NCBI GenBank assembly: GCA_014584695.1
Contig: JACTMI010000028.1
Span: 186,001-250,000 of the forward strand
Length of the DNA: 64,000 nt
DNA from: Acidobacteriota bacterium
GTDB taxonomy: Bacteria > Acidobacteriota > Thermoanaerobaculia > Multivoradales > JAGPDF01
Reading direction: 5' to 3'
How positions within the stretch are numbered: position 1 is the stretch's first letter; every line of letters begins with the position of its first letter. The position numbers and the translations under genes are program-made. This document shows, one piece after another, positions 57,548 to 64,000 of the stretch. The notes beneath the pieces are model-generated. The model ran no database searches. It saw only the letters and a list, made by a program, of their open reading frames with translations, and was not told where the DNA came from.

Positions 57548-59524
57548 ATGTCGACCCCGTCCGCCGAGCCGCTGCCCAAGGGGCCGCCGCCCGTGGGGAC
57601 GACGGCCGCCGAGCCGGAGCGCGGCCCCGGCGGTGGGGGCGAGGGGCTCTCCCGGCGCGCGCGCGGGATCTTGCTGGCGGCGATTCTCGCCGCCCACGCC
57701 GGCTTGGCCCTCTGGCTGGCCTGGAGTCATCCGGCCGGCTCCTACTTCCATGACGAGAAGTTCAACATGGAGAACGTCGAGTCGCTGTTGCGCGGCAGCG
57801 GCTGGGCGAATCACTGGTACGCGCCGCTGACCTACCTGCCCCAGACGCTCGTCATCGGCGCTCTGGACTGGCTCTACGAGGCGACGGACGGGCACACCCT
57901 CGAGGTCCTGGGCCCCGACGGCGGCGCGAGAACCGCAGCCTTCCATGCCGCCAGAACGGTCAACGTGCTCTGGGGAACCCTGTCTCTCGCCCTCGTCTAC
58001 CGCCTCGGGCGGCGGCTGTTCGGCATCCGGGCGGGGCTCCTCGCAGCGGCCCTGGCAGCGCTCTCACCCTGGGCGATCCGGACTTCGATCGAATTCAAGC
58101 CGGATCCGGTGCTCCTGCTGACCACGCTGCTCGCGCTGGGTTGGCTCCTCGACGCCCACGCGGATCCTTCGTGGCGGTCCTTCGCCCGCGCCGGAGCCGG
58201 GCTCGGGCTCGCCGTCTCGAGCAAGATGAACGGCGTCTTCCTGGCGCCCGTGGTCGCGCTGGCTGCCCTGAGCACCCTCGGCCGTCACGGCGCCGCGAAG
58301 CGAGTGGGCTGGGTGGGAACGGCGGCGCTGACGTCGGTCGTGGTCTATCTCGTCACCAGCCCCTTCGTGCGCGAGACGCTCTACTACTTCGGCCGGATCC
58401 AGCGCCACTACGGCCGGCAGGGGCGCCTGGGGCCGGGCGAGCTGCTGGTCTCGGCGCTGGACGACCTTTCGACCTGGGCGTTCGTCGGCCCCTGGGTCGC
58501 GCTTCTGGGACTCGCCTCGCTCGCCGCGCTGGCCGGCATCGCACTGGTGCGCCGGACCGCGATCGACCGTGAGCGGGGCCTCGTCGCTCTCTATCCGATG
58601 GTCTATCTCGCCAGCTTCGCCGCGACCACGGGGTACTACAAGGCGAACAACTTCGCGCAGGTCGTACCGTTTCTCGGCCTCGGCGCCGGGGTGTTCGTCA
58701 CGGCTGTGGCGGGGGCCGTAGCGGCGCGTTGGAGCCGGCTGGCGGGAGGGATCGGGGCTGGCGTGCTGAGCGCTGCGCTGCTCATTCCCGCGGCAACGAC
58801 CGGAGCTCGATACGCCTATCGGGAATCCGTAGCGACAGTCGAGGACATCGTCGCGGCGCGGGTCCGGGCGGCGGTGCCCTGGCTCAGTCCCCGCATTCTC
58901 TGGGTCGAGGGTGACGGCGCGCGCGAGCTGCCCCTGAGCTTCTACACTGCGGAGCGCGCGATTGGCACCACTTCTCAACTGGTAGCCCCCAGCCTGCCCC
59001 GGATCGGCGGGGACCGCCTGGCGCTCGCCGATGCGCTCCTCTTCCCGGCCCATCGGCTCGAGGGCAGGGACGGTCGCTTTTACCGGACCCTGATCGACCA
59101 CGCTCCGCCCAGCGGCGTGCACGGGATCTGGCCGCGGCCCTTCCGAGTGCAGGGCGAGCCGGTGTGGCTCCTGCTGCGGCCTTGGGAGCCGGTCGGAGAC
59201 CCGCTGACGCTGGCGATCGAAAGCACCTCCGACCCGCTGCGATTCAAGCTGCCGTCGCCGGAGGTATCGGCCGGAGAGTACATATCGATCGGTCTGCGCG
59301 TCGCGCGGACCCGGCAGTCGATCTGGCTGTCTCGAGACGGCATTCCGCAACCGCTCTTCGGCGCCCAGTACCATGCCGGACGCAGCTACCGGGTGACCAC
59401 CGAACGGTGGATCAGCGGCCCCGCGCCACCCCGCCTGGAGGTCACCCTGCGTTTGCCCTTGTCGGGTCCACCCGAAGGGGAGCTCGAAGCGAGCTGGTAC
59501 CGGTGGCGCCTGCCAGAGCCCTAG
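57548..59524 (+). CDS. GT39-like (PMT-type) membrane glycosyltransferase
   Basis: This 658-residue GT-C protein probably transfers sugars from a lipid carrier on the outer face of the inner membrane. After a proline/glycine-rich cytoplasmic start, helix 1 (about residues 40-60) leads to the acidic loop SYFHDEKFNMENVESLL, where GT39 enzymes keep their catalytic Asp-Glu. About ten helices follow to ~430, then a C-terminal soluble region. The FKPDPVLLLTTL and SSKMNGVFLAP segments are typical of the family. It opens a sugar cluster with a DegT aminotransferase, a methyltransferase and a GT2. Confidence 0.85.
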   Translation: MSTPSAEPLPKGPPPVGTTAAEPERGPGGGGEGLSRRARGILLAAILAAHAGLALWLAWSHPAGSYFHDEKFNMENVESLLRGSGWANHWYAPLTYLPQTLVIGALDWLYEATDGHTLEVLGPDGGARTAAFHAARTVNVLWGTLSLALVYRLGRRLFGIRAGLLAAALAALSPWAIRTSIEFKPDPVLLLTTLLALGWLLDAHADPSWRSFARAGAGLGLAVSSKMNGVFLAPVVALAALSTLGRHGAAKRVGWVGTAALTSVVVYLVTSPFVRETLYYFGRIQRHYGRQGRLGPGELLVSALDDLSTWAFVGPWVALLGLASLAALAGIALVRRTAIDRERGLVALYPMVYLASFAATTGYYKANNFAQVVPFLGLGAGVFVTAVAGAVAARWSRLAGGIGAGVLSAALLIPAATTGARYAYRESVATVEDIVAARVRAAVPWLSPRILWVEGDGARELPLSFYTAERAIGTTSQLVAPSLPRIGGDRLALADALLFPAHRLEGRDGRFYRTLIDHAPPSGVHGIWPRPFRVQGEPVWLLLRPWEPVGDPLTLAIESTSDPLRFKLPSPEVSAGEYISIGLRVARTRQSIWLSRDGIPQPLFGAQYHAGRSYRVTTERWISGPAPPRLEVTLRLPLSGPPEGELEASWYRWRLPEP

Positions 59525-59566
59525 CCCGGGCGCGACGGGGGACTTCCTCGGCTCGACCGCCGCTGT

Positions 59567-59572
59567 TAGCAT
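59567..59572 (+). promoter_or_regulatory. Extended -10 before the DegT gene, probably leaderless
   Basis: TGT-TAGCAT ends 9 nt before the ATG at 59582 and there is no Shine-Dalgarno. A weak -35 (TTCCTC, 59544-59549) is 17 nt away. Confidence 0.4.
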
Positions 59573-59581
59573 CTTCGCCCG

Positions 59582-60766
59582 ATGTTGGCAAGGGAACCTG
59601 GGGCAGGCCCCGGTCGCAGCCGGATTCCGCTCGCCGAACCCGACCTCGGCGGCAACGAGCTGCTCTACCTGCGCGAGTGCGTCGAGAGTGGTTGGATCTC
59701 CTCGATCGGACCGTTCGTGTCGCGTTTCGAGGCCGAGCTGGCGAAGCGGGCCGGAGCGCGGCACGCGCTGTCGACGGCGAACGGCACGGTGGCGCTCCAC
59801 TTGGCGCTCGCCGCGCTCGGCATCGGCCCCGGCGACGAGGTGCTGGTACCGGATCTGACCTTCGCCGCCACGGCGAACGCCGTCCTCTACTGCGGAGCGA
59901 CACCGGTATTGGTCGACGTGCGCGAGGAAGACTGGGGGATCGACCCGGCGCTGGTGGAGGCGGCGATCACGCCGCGTACGCGGGCGATCCTGGCGGTTCA
60001 CCTCTACGGGCATCCCTGCGATATCGATCCCCTGGCGGCGATCGCCCGCCGCCACGGCCTGGCGTTGGTCGAAGACGCCGCGGAGTCGCTGGCGGCGCTC
60101 TACAAGCGGCGCCCCGTCGGGTCGCTCGGCGATATCGCCTGCTTCAGCTTCTACGGCAACAAGATCATCACGACCGGGGAGGGCGGCGCCTGTGTCACCT
60201 CCCGTGACGACCTGTTCGAGCGGATGGGGCGCCTGCGCGACCACGGCATGAACAAGGCTCGCCGCTACTGGCACGACGAGGTCGGGTTCAACTATCGGAT
60301 GACCAGTCTCCAGGCCGCCGTCGGCGTCGCCCAGCTCGAGCGTCTCGACGAGATCGTCGCCGTCAAGCGACGCAACGCCGCGCGCTACCGCGAAGGCCTC
60401 GCGGGCACGGGGCTGGAGCTGTCGGTGGAGCGCGAGTGGGCGCGCAGCGTGTTCTGGATGTTCAACGTCGTGCTGCCGGAGGGGGCGCCACTCGGCCGCG
60501 CCGGCCTGTCGGAGCGTCTGGATCGGGCTGGCATCGACAGCCGGCAGGTGTTCTATCCCCTGCACCTGATGCCGCCGTATCGGCATCTGGTCCGGCCGGG
60601 CCAGAGCTTTCCAGTCGCCGACCGGCTGGGCGAAGGGGGGCTGTCGCTGCCCTCCGCCTCGGTGCTGACGGAGGCCGATATCGACCGGGTGATCGCGACG
60701 ATCGCGCAGGCGATCCAGGAGACGCCTTGGGAGACGCCCAGGTCCGCCGCCATTACGACGAGCTGA
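59582..60766 (+). CDS. DegT/DnrJ/EryC1/StrS family sugar aminotransferase
   Basis: This 394-residue PLP enzyme probably aminates a nucleotide-linked keto-sugar for surface glycans. It has the start IPLAEPDLGGNELLYL, GTVALHLALAALGIGPGDEVLV, VEDAAESLAA (cofactor-binding Asp) and the Schiff-base Lys in FSFYGNKIITTGEGG. The closest familiar enzymes are perosamine synthetase-like. The sugar is not predictable, and no nucleotide-sugar dehydratase is in the window. The last 40 nt overlap the methyltransferase gene. Confidence 0.93.
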   Translation: MLAREPGAGPGRSRIPLAEPDLGGNELLYLRECVESGWISSIGPFVSRFEAELAKRAGARHALSTANGTVALHLALAALGIGPGDEVLVPDLTFAATANAVLYCGATPVLVDVREEDWGIDPALVEAAITPRTRAILAVHLYGHPCDIDPLAAIARRHGLALVEDAAESLAALYKRRPVGSLGDIACFSFYGNKIITTGEGGACVTSRDDLFERMGRLRDHGMNKARRYWHDEVGFNYRMTSLQAAVGVAQLERLDEIVAVKRRNAARYREGLAGTGLELSVEREWARSVFWMFNVVLPEGAPLGRAGLSERLDRAGIDSRQVFYPLHLMPPYRHLVRPGQSFPVADRLGEGGLSLPSASVLTEADIDRVIATIAQAIQETPWETPRSAAITTS

Positions 60767-61371
60767 GCGCGGTCTACGACCGCGACCGCAATCAGCGATT
60801 CTTCCAGCGCGCCGTCGATCGCTACCTCGACCTGCTGGGCCCCGCCCCCGGGCGGGTGCTCGAGATCGGATGCGGTACCGGTTCCTACTTGATCGCGCTC
60901 CGCCAGCGCGGCATCGACGCGGTGGGGATCGACCTGTCGCCGCGCATGTGCGAAGTGGCGCGCGCTCGTCTGGCGGCGGCTGGCGTGGGGGGAGAGGGGG
61001 TCGTCGCCTGCGCGGACGCGGAGCTGGACTTCGTGCTGCCGGGGCCTTTCGATTGCATCGTCTTCATGGACTGCTGGGAGTTCCTGCCCGAGCCGCGCCG
61101 GGCGCTCGAGCTCGCGCGGCGGGCCCTGTCGACCAGCGGACGGGTGCTGATCCTGACCCCGAACGCGCTCGCGCGCCCGCTCATCGAGCTGCTCGAAGCG
61201 CTGCGCATCAAATCGCTGCGGCCCGCATTCCAGTTCGGCAACTCCCGCGTCGCGGCGACTCGCCGCGTGGCGGGGGGCCTGTTCGACGTGGCGGCATCCG
61301 GCACGCTCTTCGGCGCGCTCGAGCGGTACTTCGTGCTCGTGCCGGCGCCCTCGCGGGCCGAGGCGGGCTGA
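60727..61371 (+). CDS. Class I SAM-dependent methyltransferase
   Basis: This 214-residue methyltransferase has YDELSAVYDRDRNQRFF, the SAM loop VLEIGCGTGSYLIALRQRG, and an acidic IDLSPRMCEVAR. It probably modifies a sugar or lipid of the cluster. TTG at 60727 is the chosen start because AGGAG (60717-60721) lies five bases upstream, all within the end of the DegT gene, so translation is coupled. Family N-termini begin close to this point. Confidence 0.85.
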   Translation: MGDAQVRRHYDELSAVYDRDRNQRFFQRAVDRYLDLLGPAPGRVLEIGCGTGSYLIALRQRGIDAVGIDLSPRMCEVARARLAAAGVGGEGVVACADAELDFVLPGPFDCIVFMDCWEFLPEPRRALELARRALSTSGRVLILTPNALARPLIELLEALRIKSLRPAFQFGNSRVAATRRVAGGLFDVAASGTLFGALERYFVLVPAPSRAEAG

Positions 61372-61375
61372 GCCG

Positions 61376-62128
61376 GTGCTGTCGGTCGTCCTGCCGACGC
61401 GCAACGAGCGCGAAGGGCTCGAGATCCTGGTCTGCGCGCTGCTCGCGATCCTCGAGCAGGCCACCGGCGGCGAGTTCGAGCTGCTGGTCGTCGACGACAG
61501 CGACGACGGCAGCGACGTCCATCTCGCCGAGCGCCTGAGCCGCTTTCCGGGGCGCGTCCGCTTCGTCCACCGCGAGGCTTCCACGGGGCTCGCTTCGGCG
61601 ATCGGCGACGGCATCCGGCTGGCCCGGCGCCGGTACGTGCTGGCCATGGACGCCGATTTCAATCACAGCCCGCTCGAGCTGCCGCCCATGTTGGCGGACA
61701 TGGCCGCACACGACCTGCTGGCGGGCTCGCGATTCCTGCCCGGTGGCGGCATGCCCGGCCACCGTTTCCGCCAGGCCGGCAGCCGGCTCTTCAACGCCTT
61801 CGTACGCCGGGCGCTCGCCGTTTCGACCACCGACAACCTCGCCGGCTTCTGGATCATGGAGCGCCAGCGGGTGCTGGCGATCGCCGACCGCTGGCCGCTC
61901 TTCCACGGCTACGGGGACTACTACATCCGGCTCCTGCTGGCGGCGCACTGGCTCGGCTTGCGCATCCGCGAGCGGCCGGTGCGCTATCTCAACCGGCTGA
62001 CGGGCGAGAGCAAGACGCGCTTCGCCAAGGAGCTGTTGCGCTACACGCGCACCGTGTTGGAGCTGCGGCGGAACGCACCCGCGCTGCGCTCGCGCCTGCT
62101 GTCGCGACCCGAGGTTGGCGGCGGGTGA
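61376..62128 (+). CDS. Glycosyltransferase family 2 (polyprenyl-phosphate sugar synthase type)
   Basis: This 250-residue GT-A enzyme resembles dolichol/polyprenyl-phosphate mannosyltransferases. It has LSVVLPTRNEREGLE, VVDDSDDGSDV, the metal-binding MDADFNHSPLELPPM, and GSRFLPGGGMPGHRFRQAGS. There is no clear transmembrane domain, as in the DPM1 single-domain type. Its likely product, a lipid-linked sugar, would be the donor for the nearby GT39 enzyme. The GTG start lies 4 nt after the methyltransferase stop. Confidence 0.92.
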   Translation: MLSVVLPTRNEREGLEILVCALLAILEQATGGEFELLVVDDSDDGSDVHLAERLSRFPGRVRFVHREASTGLASAIGDGIRLARRRYVLAMDADFNHSPLELPPMLADMAAHDLLAGSRFLPGGGMPGHRFRQAGSRLFNAFVRRALAVSTTDNLAGFWIMERQRVLAIADRWPLFHGYGDYYIRLLLAAHWLGLRIRERPVRYLNRLTGESKTRFAKELLRYTRTVLELRRNAPALRSRLLSRPEVGGG

Positions 62129-62130
62129 GG

Positions 62131-62136
62131 TAGAGT
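62131..62136 (+). promoter_or_regulatory. -10 hexamer before the sigma-54 activator gene
   Basis: TAGAGT ends 6 nt before the GTG at 62143, with no Shine-Dalgarno and no good -35. It is one of the leaderless-type arrangements of this window. Confidence 0.3.
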
Positions 62137-62142
62137 CCGGGC

Positions 62143-63531
62143 GTGTCCGCTCCGCGCCGCGCGTCCGTCCTGATCGTCGACGACGAGGCCTCGATCCGCG
62201 AGAGCCTGCGCATGATCCTCGAGTTCGAGGGCTACCGGATCGAGGAGGCCGGCGACGGTCTGGAAGCTCTCCAGATCGTGCGCGACCGCCCGCCGGACGC
62301 GATCCTGCTCGACATCCGGCTGCCCAAGCTCGACGGCCTGGAGACCCTGCGGACGCTGCGCGAGCGGGGCTACGAGACGCCGGTCCTGATGATCAGTGGA
62401 CACGCCGACGTGCCGACCGCCGTCGAGGCGACGCGCCGCGGCGCGTTCGACTTCTTCGAGAAACCGCTCCAACGCGACCGCGTGCTGCTGTCGCTGCGCA
62501 ACGCGGTCGAGGCCAGCCGGCTGCAGAAGGAGAGCCGTCAGGCCGCGGCGGTCGCCGGCGACGGCTTCGAGCTGGTGGGCTCTTCGGCCGCGGTGCGCCG
62601 CCTGCGCGAGACGATCGAGCTCGCGGCGCCGACGCCGGCAACCGTTCTGATCACCGGTGAGAGCGGCACCGGCAAGGAGTTGGTCGCGCGGGCGATCCAC
62701 CAGCTCTCGCCGCGGCTGGGGCAGCCGTTCGTGCAGGTCAATTGCGCCGCCATCCCCGAGGAGCTGATCGAGTCGGAGCTGTTCGGCCACGAGAAGGGGA
62801 GCTTCACCGGCGCCGTTCGCAAACAGACGGGCAAGTTCGTGGCCGCCGACGGCGGCACGATCTTTCTCGACGAAGTGGGCGACATGTCGGCGCGCACCCA
62901 GGCCAAGGTGCTCCGGGTGCTCGAGAGTGGCGACGTGGAACCGGTCGGCGCGGACAAGGAGATCCGGGTCAACGTGCGCGTGGTGGCGGCCACCAACCGC
63001 GAGCTCGAGAAGGAGATTCGCGAAGGGCGCTTCCGCGAGGATCTCTACTACCGTCTCAACGTGGTGCCGATCCGGACGCCGGCGCTGCGCGAGCACCTCG
63101 ACGACCTGCCAGCGTTGGTCGACTACTTCGCGCGCCGCTTCTGCGAAGCCAACAACTACCGCTCGCGCAAGATCACGCCCCCGGCCCTCGACGCATTGAA
63201 AGCCCTGCCCTGGAAGGGCAATGTCCGCGAGCTGCGGAATTTCGTCGAGCGCCTGCTCATTCTCTCGCCGGGTGAGGAGATCGACGAAGCGGCCGTGCTG
63301 GCCCTGGGTGGAACGGGCAAGCCCGAGCTCGCCCAGGCCTTCCTCGGCATCGCGACGCTGCGGGAGTTCCGCGACCAGGCCGAAAAGCTGTTCCTGCTCC
63401 AGAAGCTGGAGCAGCACCAATGGAACGTGACGCAGACCGCGCTCGCGATCGACACGCCGCGCAGCAATCTCTACAAGAAGATGGAGCAGTTCGAGATCCG
63501 CCGCCGTGAGGGGGGAAACGATGAGGGATGA
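62143..63531 (+). CDS. NtrC-family sigma-54-dependent response regulator
   Basis: This 462-residue activator has a receiver domain (VLIVDDEASIRESL, with the phosphorylatable Asp in AILLDIRLPKLDG), and an AAA+ domain with Walker A ITGESGTGKELVARA and Walker B GGTIFLDEVGDMS. The sigma-54-contact loop is present as KGSFTGAVRK, a GSFTGA version of GAFTGA. A Fis-like helix-turn-helix (NVTQTALAIDTPRSNLYKKM) ends the protein. The layout resembles NtrX/AtoC. No cognate histidine kinase is adjacent. A sigma-54 promoter exists 6 kb upstream, before htrA. It overlaps pyrE by 11 nt. Confidence 0.96.
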   Translation: MSAPRRASVLIVDDEASIRESLRMILEFEGYRIEEAGDGLEALQIVRDRPPDAILLDIRLPKLDGLETLRTLRERGYETPVLMISGHADVPTAVEATRRGAFDFFEKPLQRDRVLLSLRNAVEASRLQKESRQAAAVAGDGFELVGSSAAVRRLRETIELAAPTPATVLITGESGTGKELVARAIHQLSPRLGQPFVQVNCAAIPEELIESELFGHEKGSFTGAVRKQTGKFVAADGGTIFLDEVGDMSARTQAKVLRVLESGDVEPVGADKEIRVNVRVVAATNRELEKEIREGRFREDLYYRLNVVPIRTPALREHLDDLPALVDYFARRFCEANNYRSRKITPPALDALKALPWKGNVRELRNFVERLLILSPGEEIDEAAVLALGGTGKPELAQAFLGIATLREFRDQAEKLFLLQKLEQHQWNVTQTALAIDTPRSNLYKKMEQFEIRRREGGNDEG

Positions 63532-64000
63532 GGCGCTCCTGCGGCTGCTCGAGTCCTGCGGAGCGCTGCGGCGGGGCCACTTCCTGCTTTCCTCCGGGCT
63601 CCACTCCTCCGCCTACGTCCAATGCGCGCTGCTGCTCGAAGAGCCGCGCCGGGCGCGAGAGGTGGGGCAGGCGCTCGCGGCGGCCCTCGCGCCGGCGCAA
63701 ATCGATTCAGTGCTGGCGCCGGCGCTGGGCGGCGTGATCATCGGCCACGAGGTGGCCGCTGCGCTCGGCGTGCCCTTCCGGTTCACCGAGCGCGAAGGGG
63801 AACGGATGGCGCTCCGCCGTGGATTCGGCCTCGCTCGTGGCGAGCGGGTAGCGGTGGTGGAGGACGTGGTCACCACCGGCAAGTCGACCGCCGAGACGAT
63901 CGCCGTCGCCCAGGGTGCCGGAGCCGAGGTCGTCGCCATCGGCTCGATCATCGACCGCAGCGGCGGCCGGCACCGGTTCGAGCAGTCCTATGCGGCTCTG
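63521..64000 (+). CDS. pyrE: Orotate phosphoribosyltransferase, N-terminal part
   Basis: The gene runs off the right edge, with 160 codons present. PyrE transfers ribose phosphate from PRPP to orotate in UMP synthesis. The start MRDEALLRLLESCGALRRGH, the FLLSSGLHSSAYVQC segment, and the PRPP loop VAVVEDVVTTGKSTAETI match the family well. The ATG at 63521 follows a GGGGGG run 4 nt upstream and overlaps the regulator stop by 11 nt. Another phosphoribosyltransferase is unlikely given the N-terminal sequence. Confidence 0.92.
   Translation, partial: MRDEALLRLLESCGALRRGHFLLSSGLHSSAYVQCALLLEEPRRAREVGQALAAALAPAQIDSVLAPALGGVIIGHEVAAALGVPFRFTEREGERMALRRGFGLARGERVAVVEDVVTTGKSTAETIAVAQGAGAEVVAIGSIIDRSGGRHRFEQSYAAL

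Overview
This window is high-GC (roughly 70%), densely packed, chromosomal bacterial DNA with no transposase, integrase, phage, CRISPR or tRNA/rRNA gene visible. The gene set (SecA, HtrA, a cupin lipoprotein, a periplasmic propeller-GGDEF protein, an ECF sigma factor coupled to a large Ser/Thr kinase with TPR-like repeats, ThyX, a sigma-54 activator) suggests a Gram-negative soil- or sediment-type bacterium. An Acidobacteriota (Thermoanaerobaculia-like) origin is my best guess; it rests on gene content and style only, with no marker-gene phylogeny.

Layout. 1-3 kb: the end of an M24 peptidase, three terminator-like hairpins and a HerA/DUF87-type ATPase. 3-10.6 kb (minus): cupin lipoprotein, guaB, secA, an M23 peptidase with a clear promoter and an operator-like palindrome, and comM. 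10.7-14.1 kb (minus): a Ser/Thr kinase and its ECF sigma factor, overlapping by GTGA. 14.2-18.2 kb: an unusual tandem ThyX (minus), diverging from lemA, a TPM-domain gene and an unknown exported protein (plus). 18.2-27.4 kb (minus): one compact run of addB, addA, kynA, a kynureninase-like gene and an alkyltransferase-like gene. 27.5-31.3 kb (plus): serine hydrolase, thiolase, SDR and DinB-like protein. 31.3-33.6 kb (minus): agmatinase, class II aldolase and methyltransferase. 33.7-34.1 kb: a decayed sterol-desaturase fragment with short repeats on both sides. 34.2-42.5 kb (plus): sirtuin, radC, hslO, metG, tatD and a propeller-GGDEF protein. 42.5-55.7 kb (minus): a membrane protein and a Nif3-like gene, then the translation/RNA operon rimP-nusA-infB-DUF503-rbfA-nrnA-truB-rpsO-pnp. 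55.9-64 kb (plus): htrA under a sigma-54 promoter, then a surface-sugar cluster (GT39, DegT aminotransferase, methyltransferase, GT2), a sigma-54 activator and the start of pyrE.

Most genes are ordinary. The more unusual signals are regulatory or architectural. Several transcription-unit starts carry a TAnnnT hexamer 6-10 nt before the start codon and no Shine-Dalgarno, which predicts leaderless mRNAs. One such promoter lies inside a rho-independent terminator. A perfect palindrome fills the promoter spacer of the M23 peptidase gene. A terminator-like hairpin sits in the rimP-nusA leader. A perfect sigma-54 promoter precedes htrA, and the window also encodes a sigma-54 activator. The tandem ThyX appears to have divided its catalytic motifs between its two halves. 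I saw no clear candidate for a wholly new defence or mobile system.
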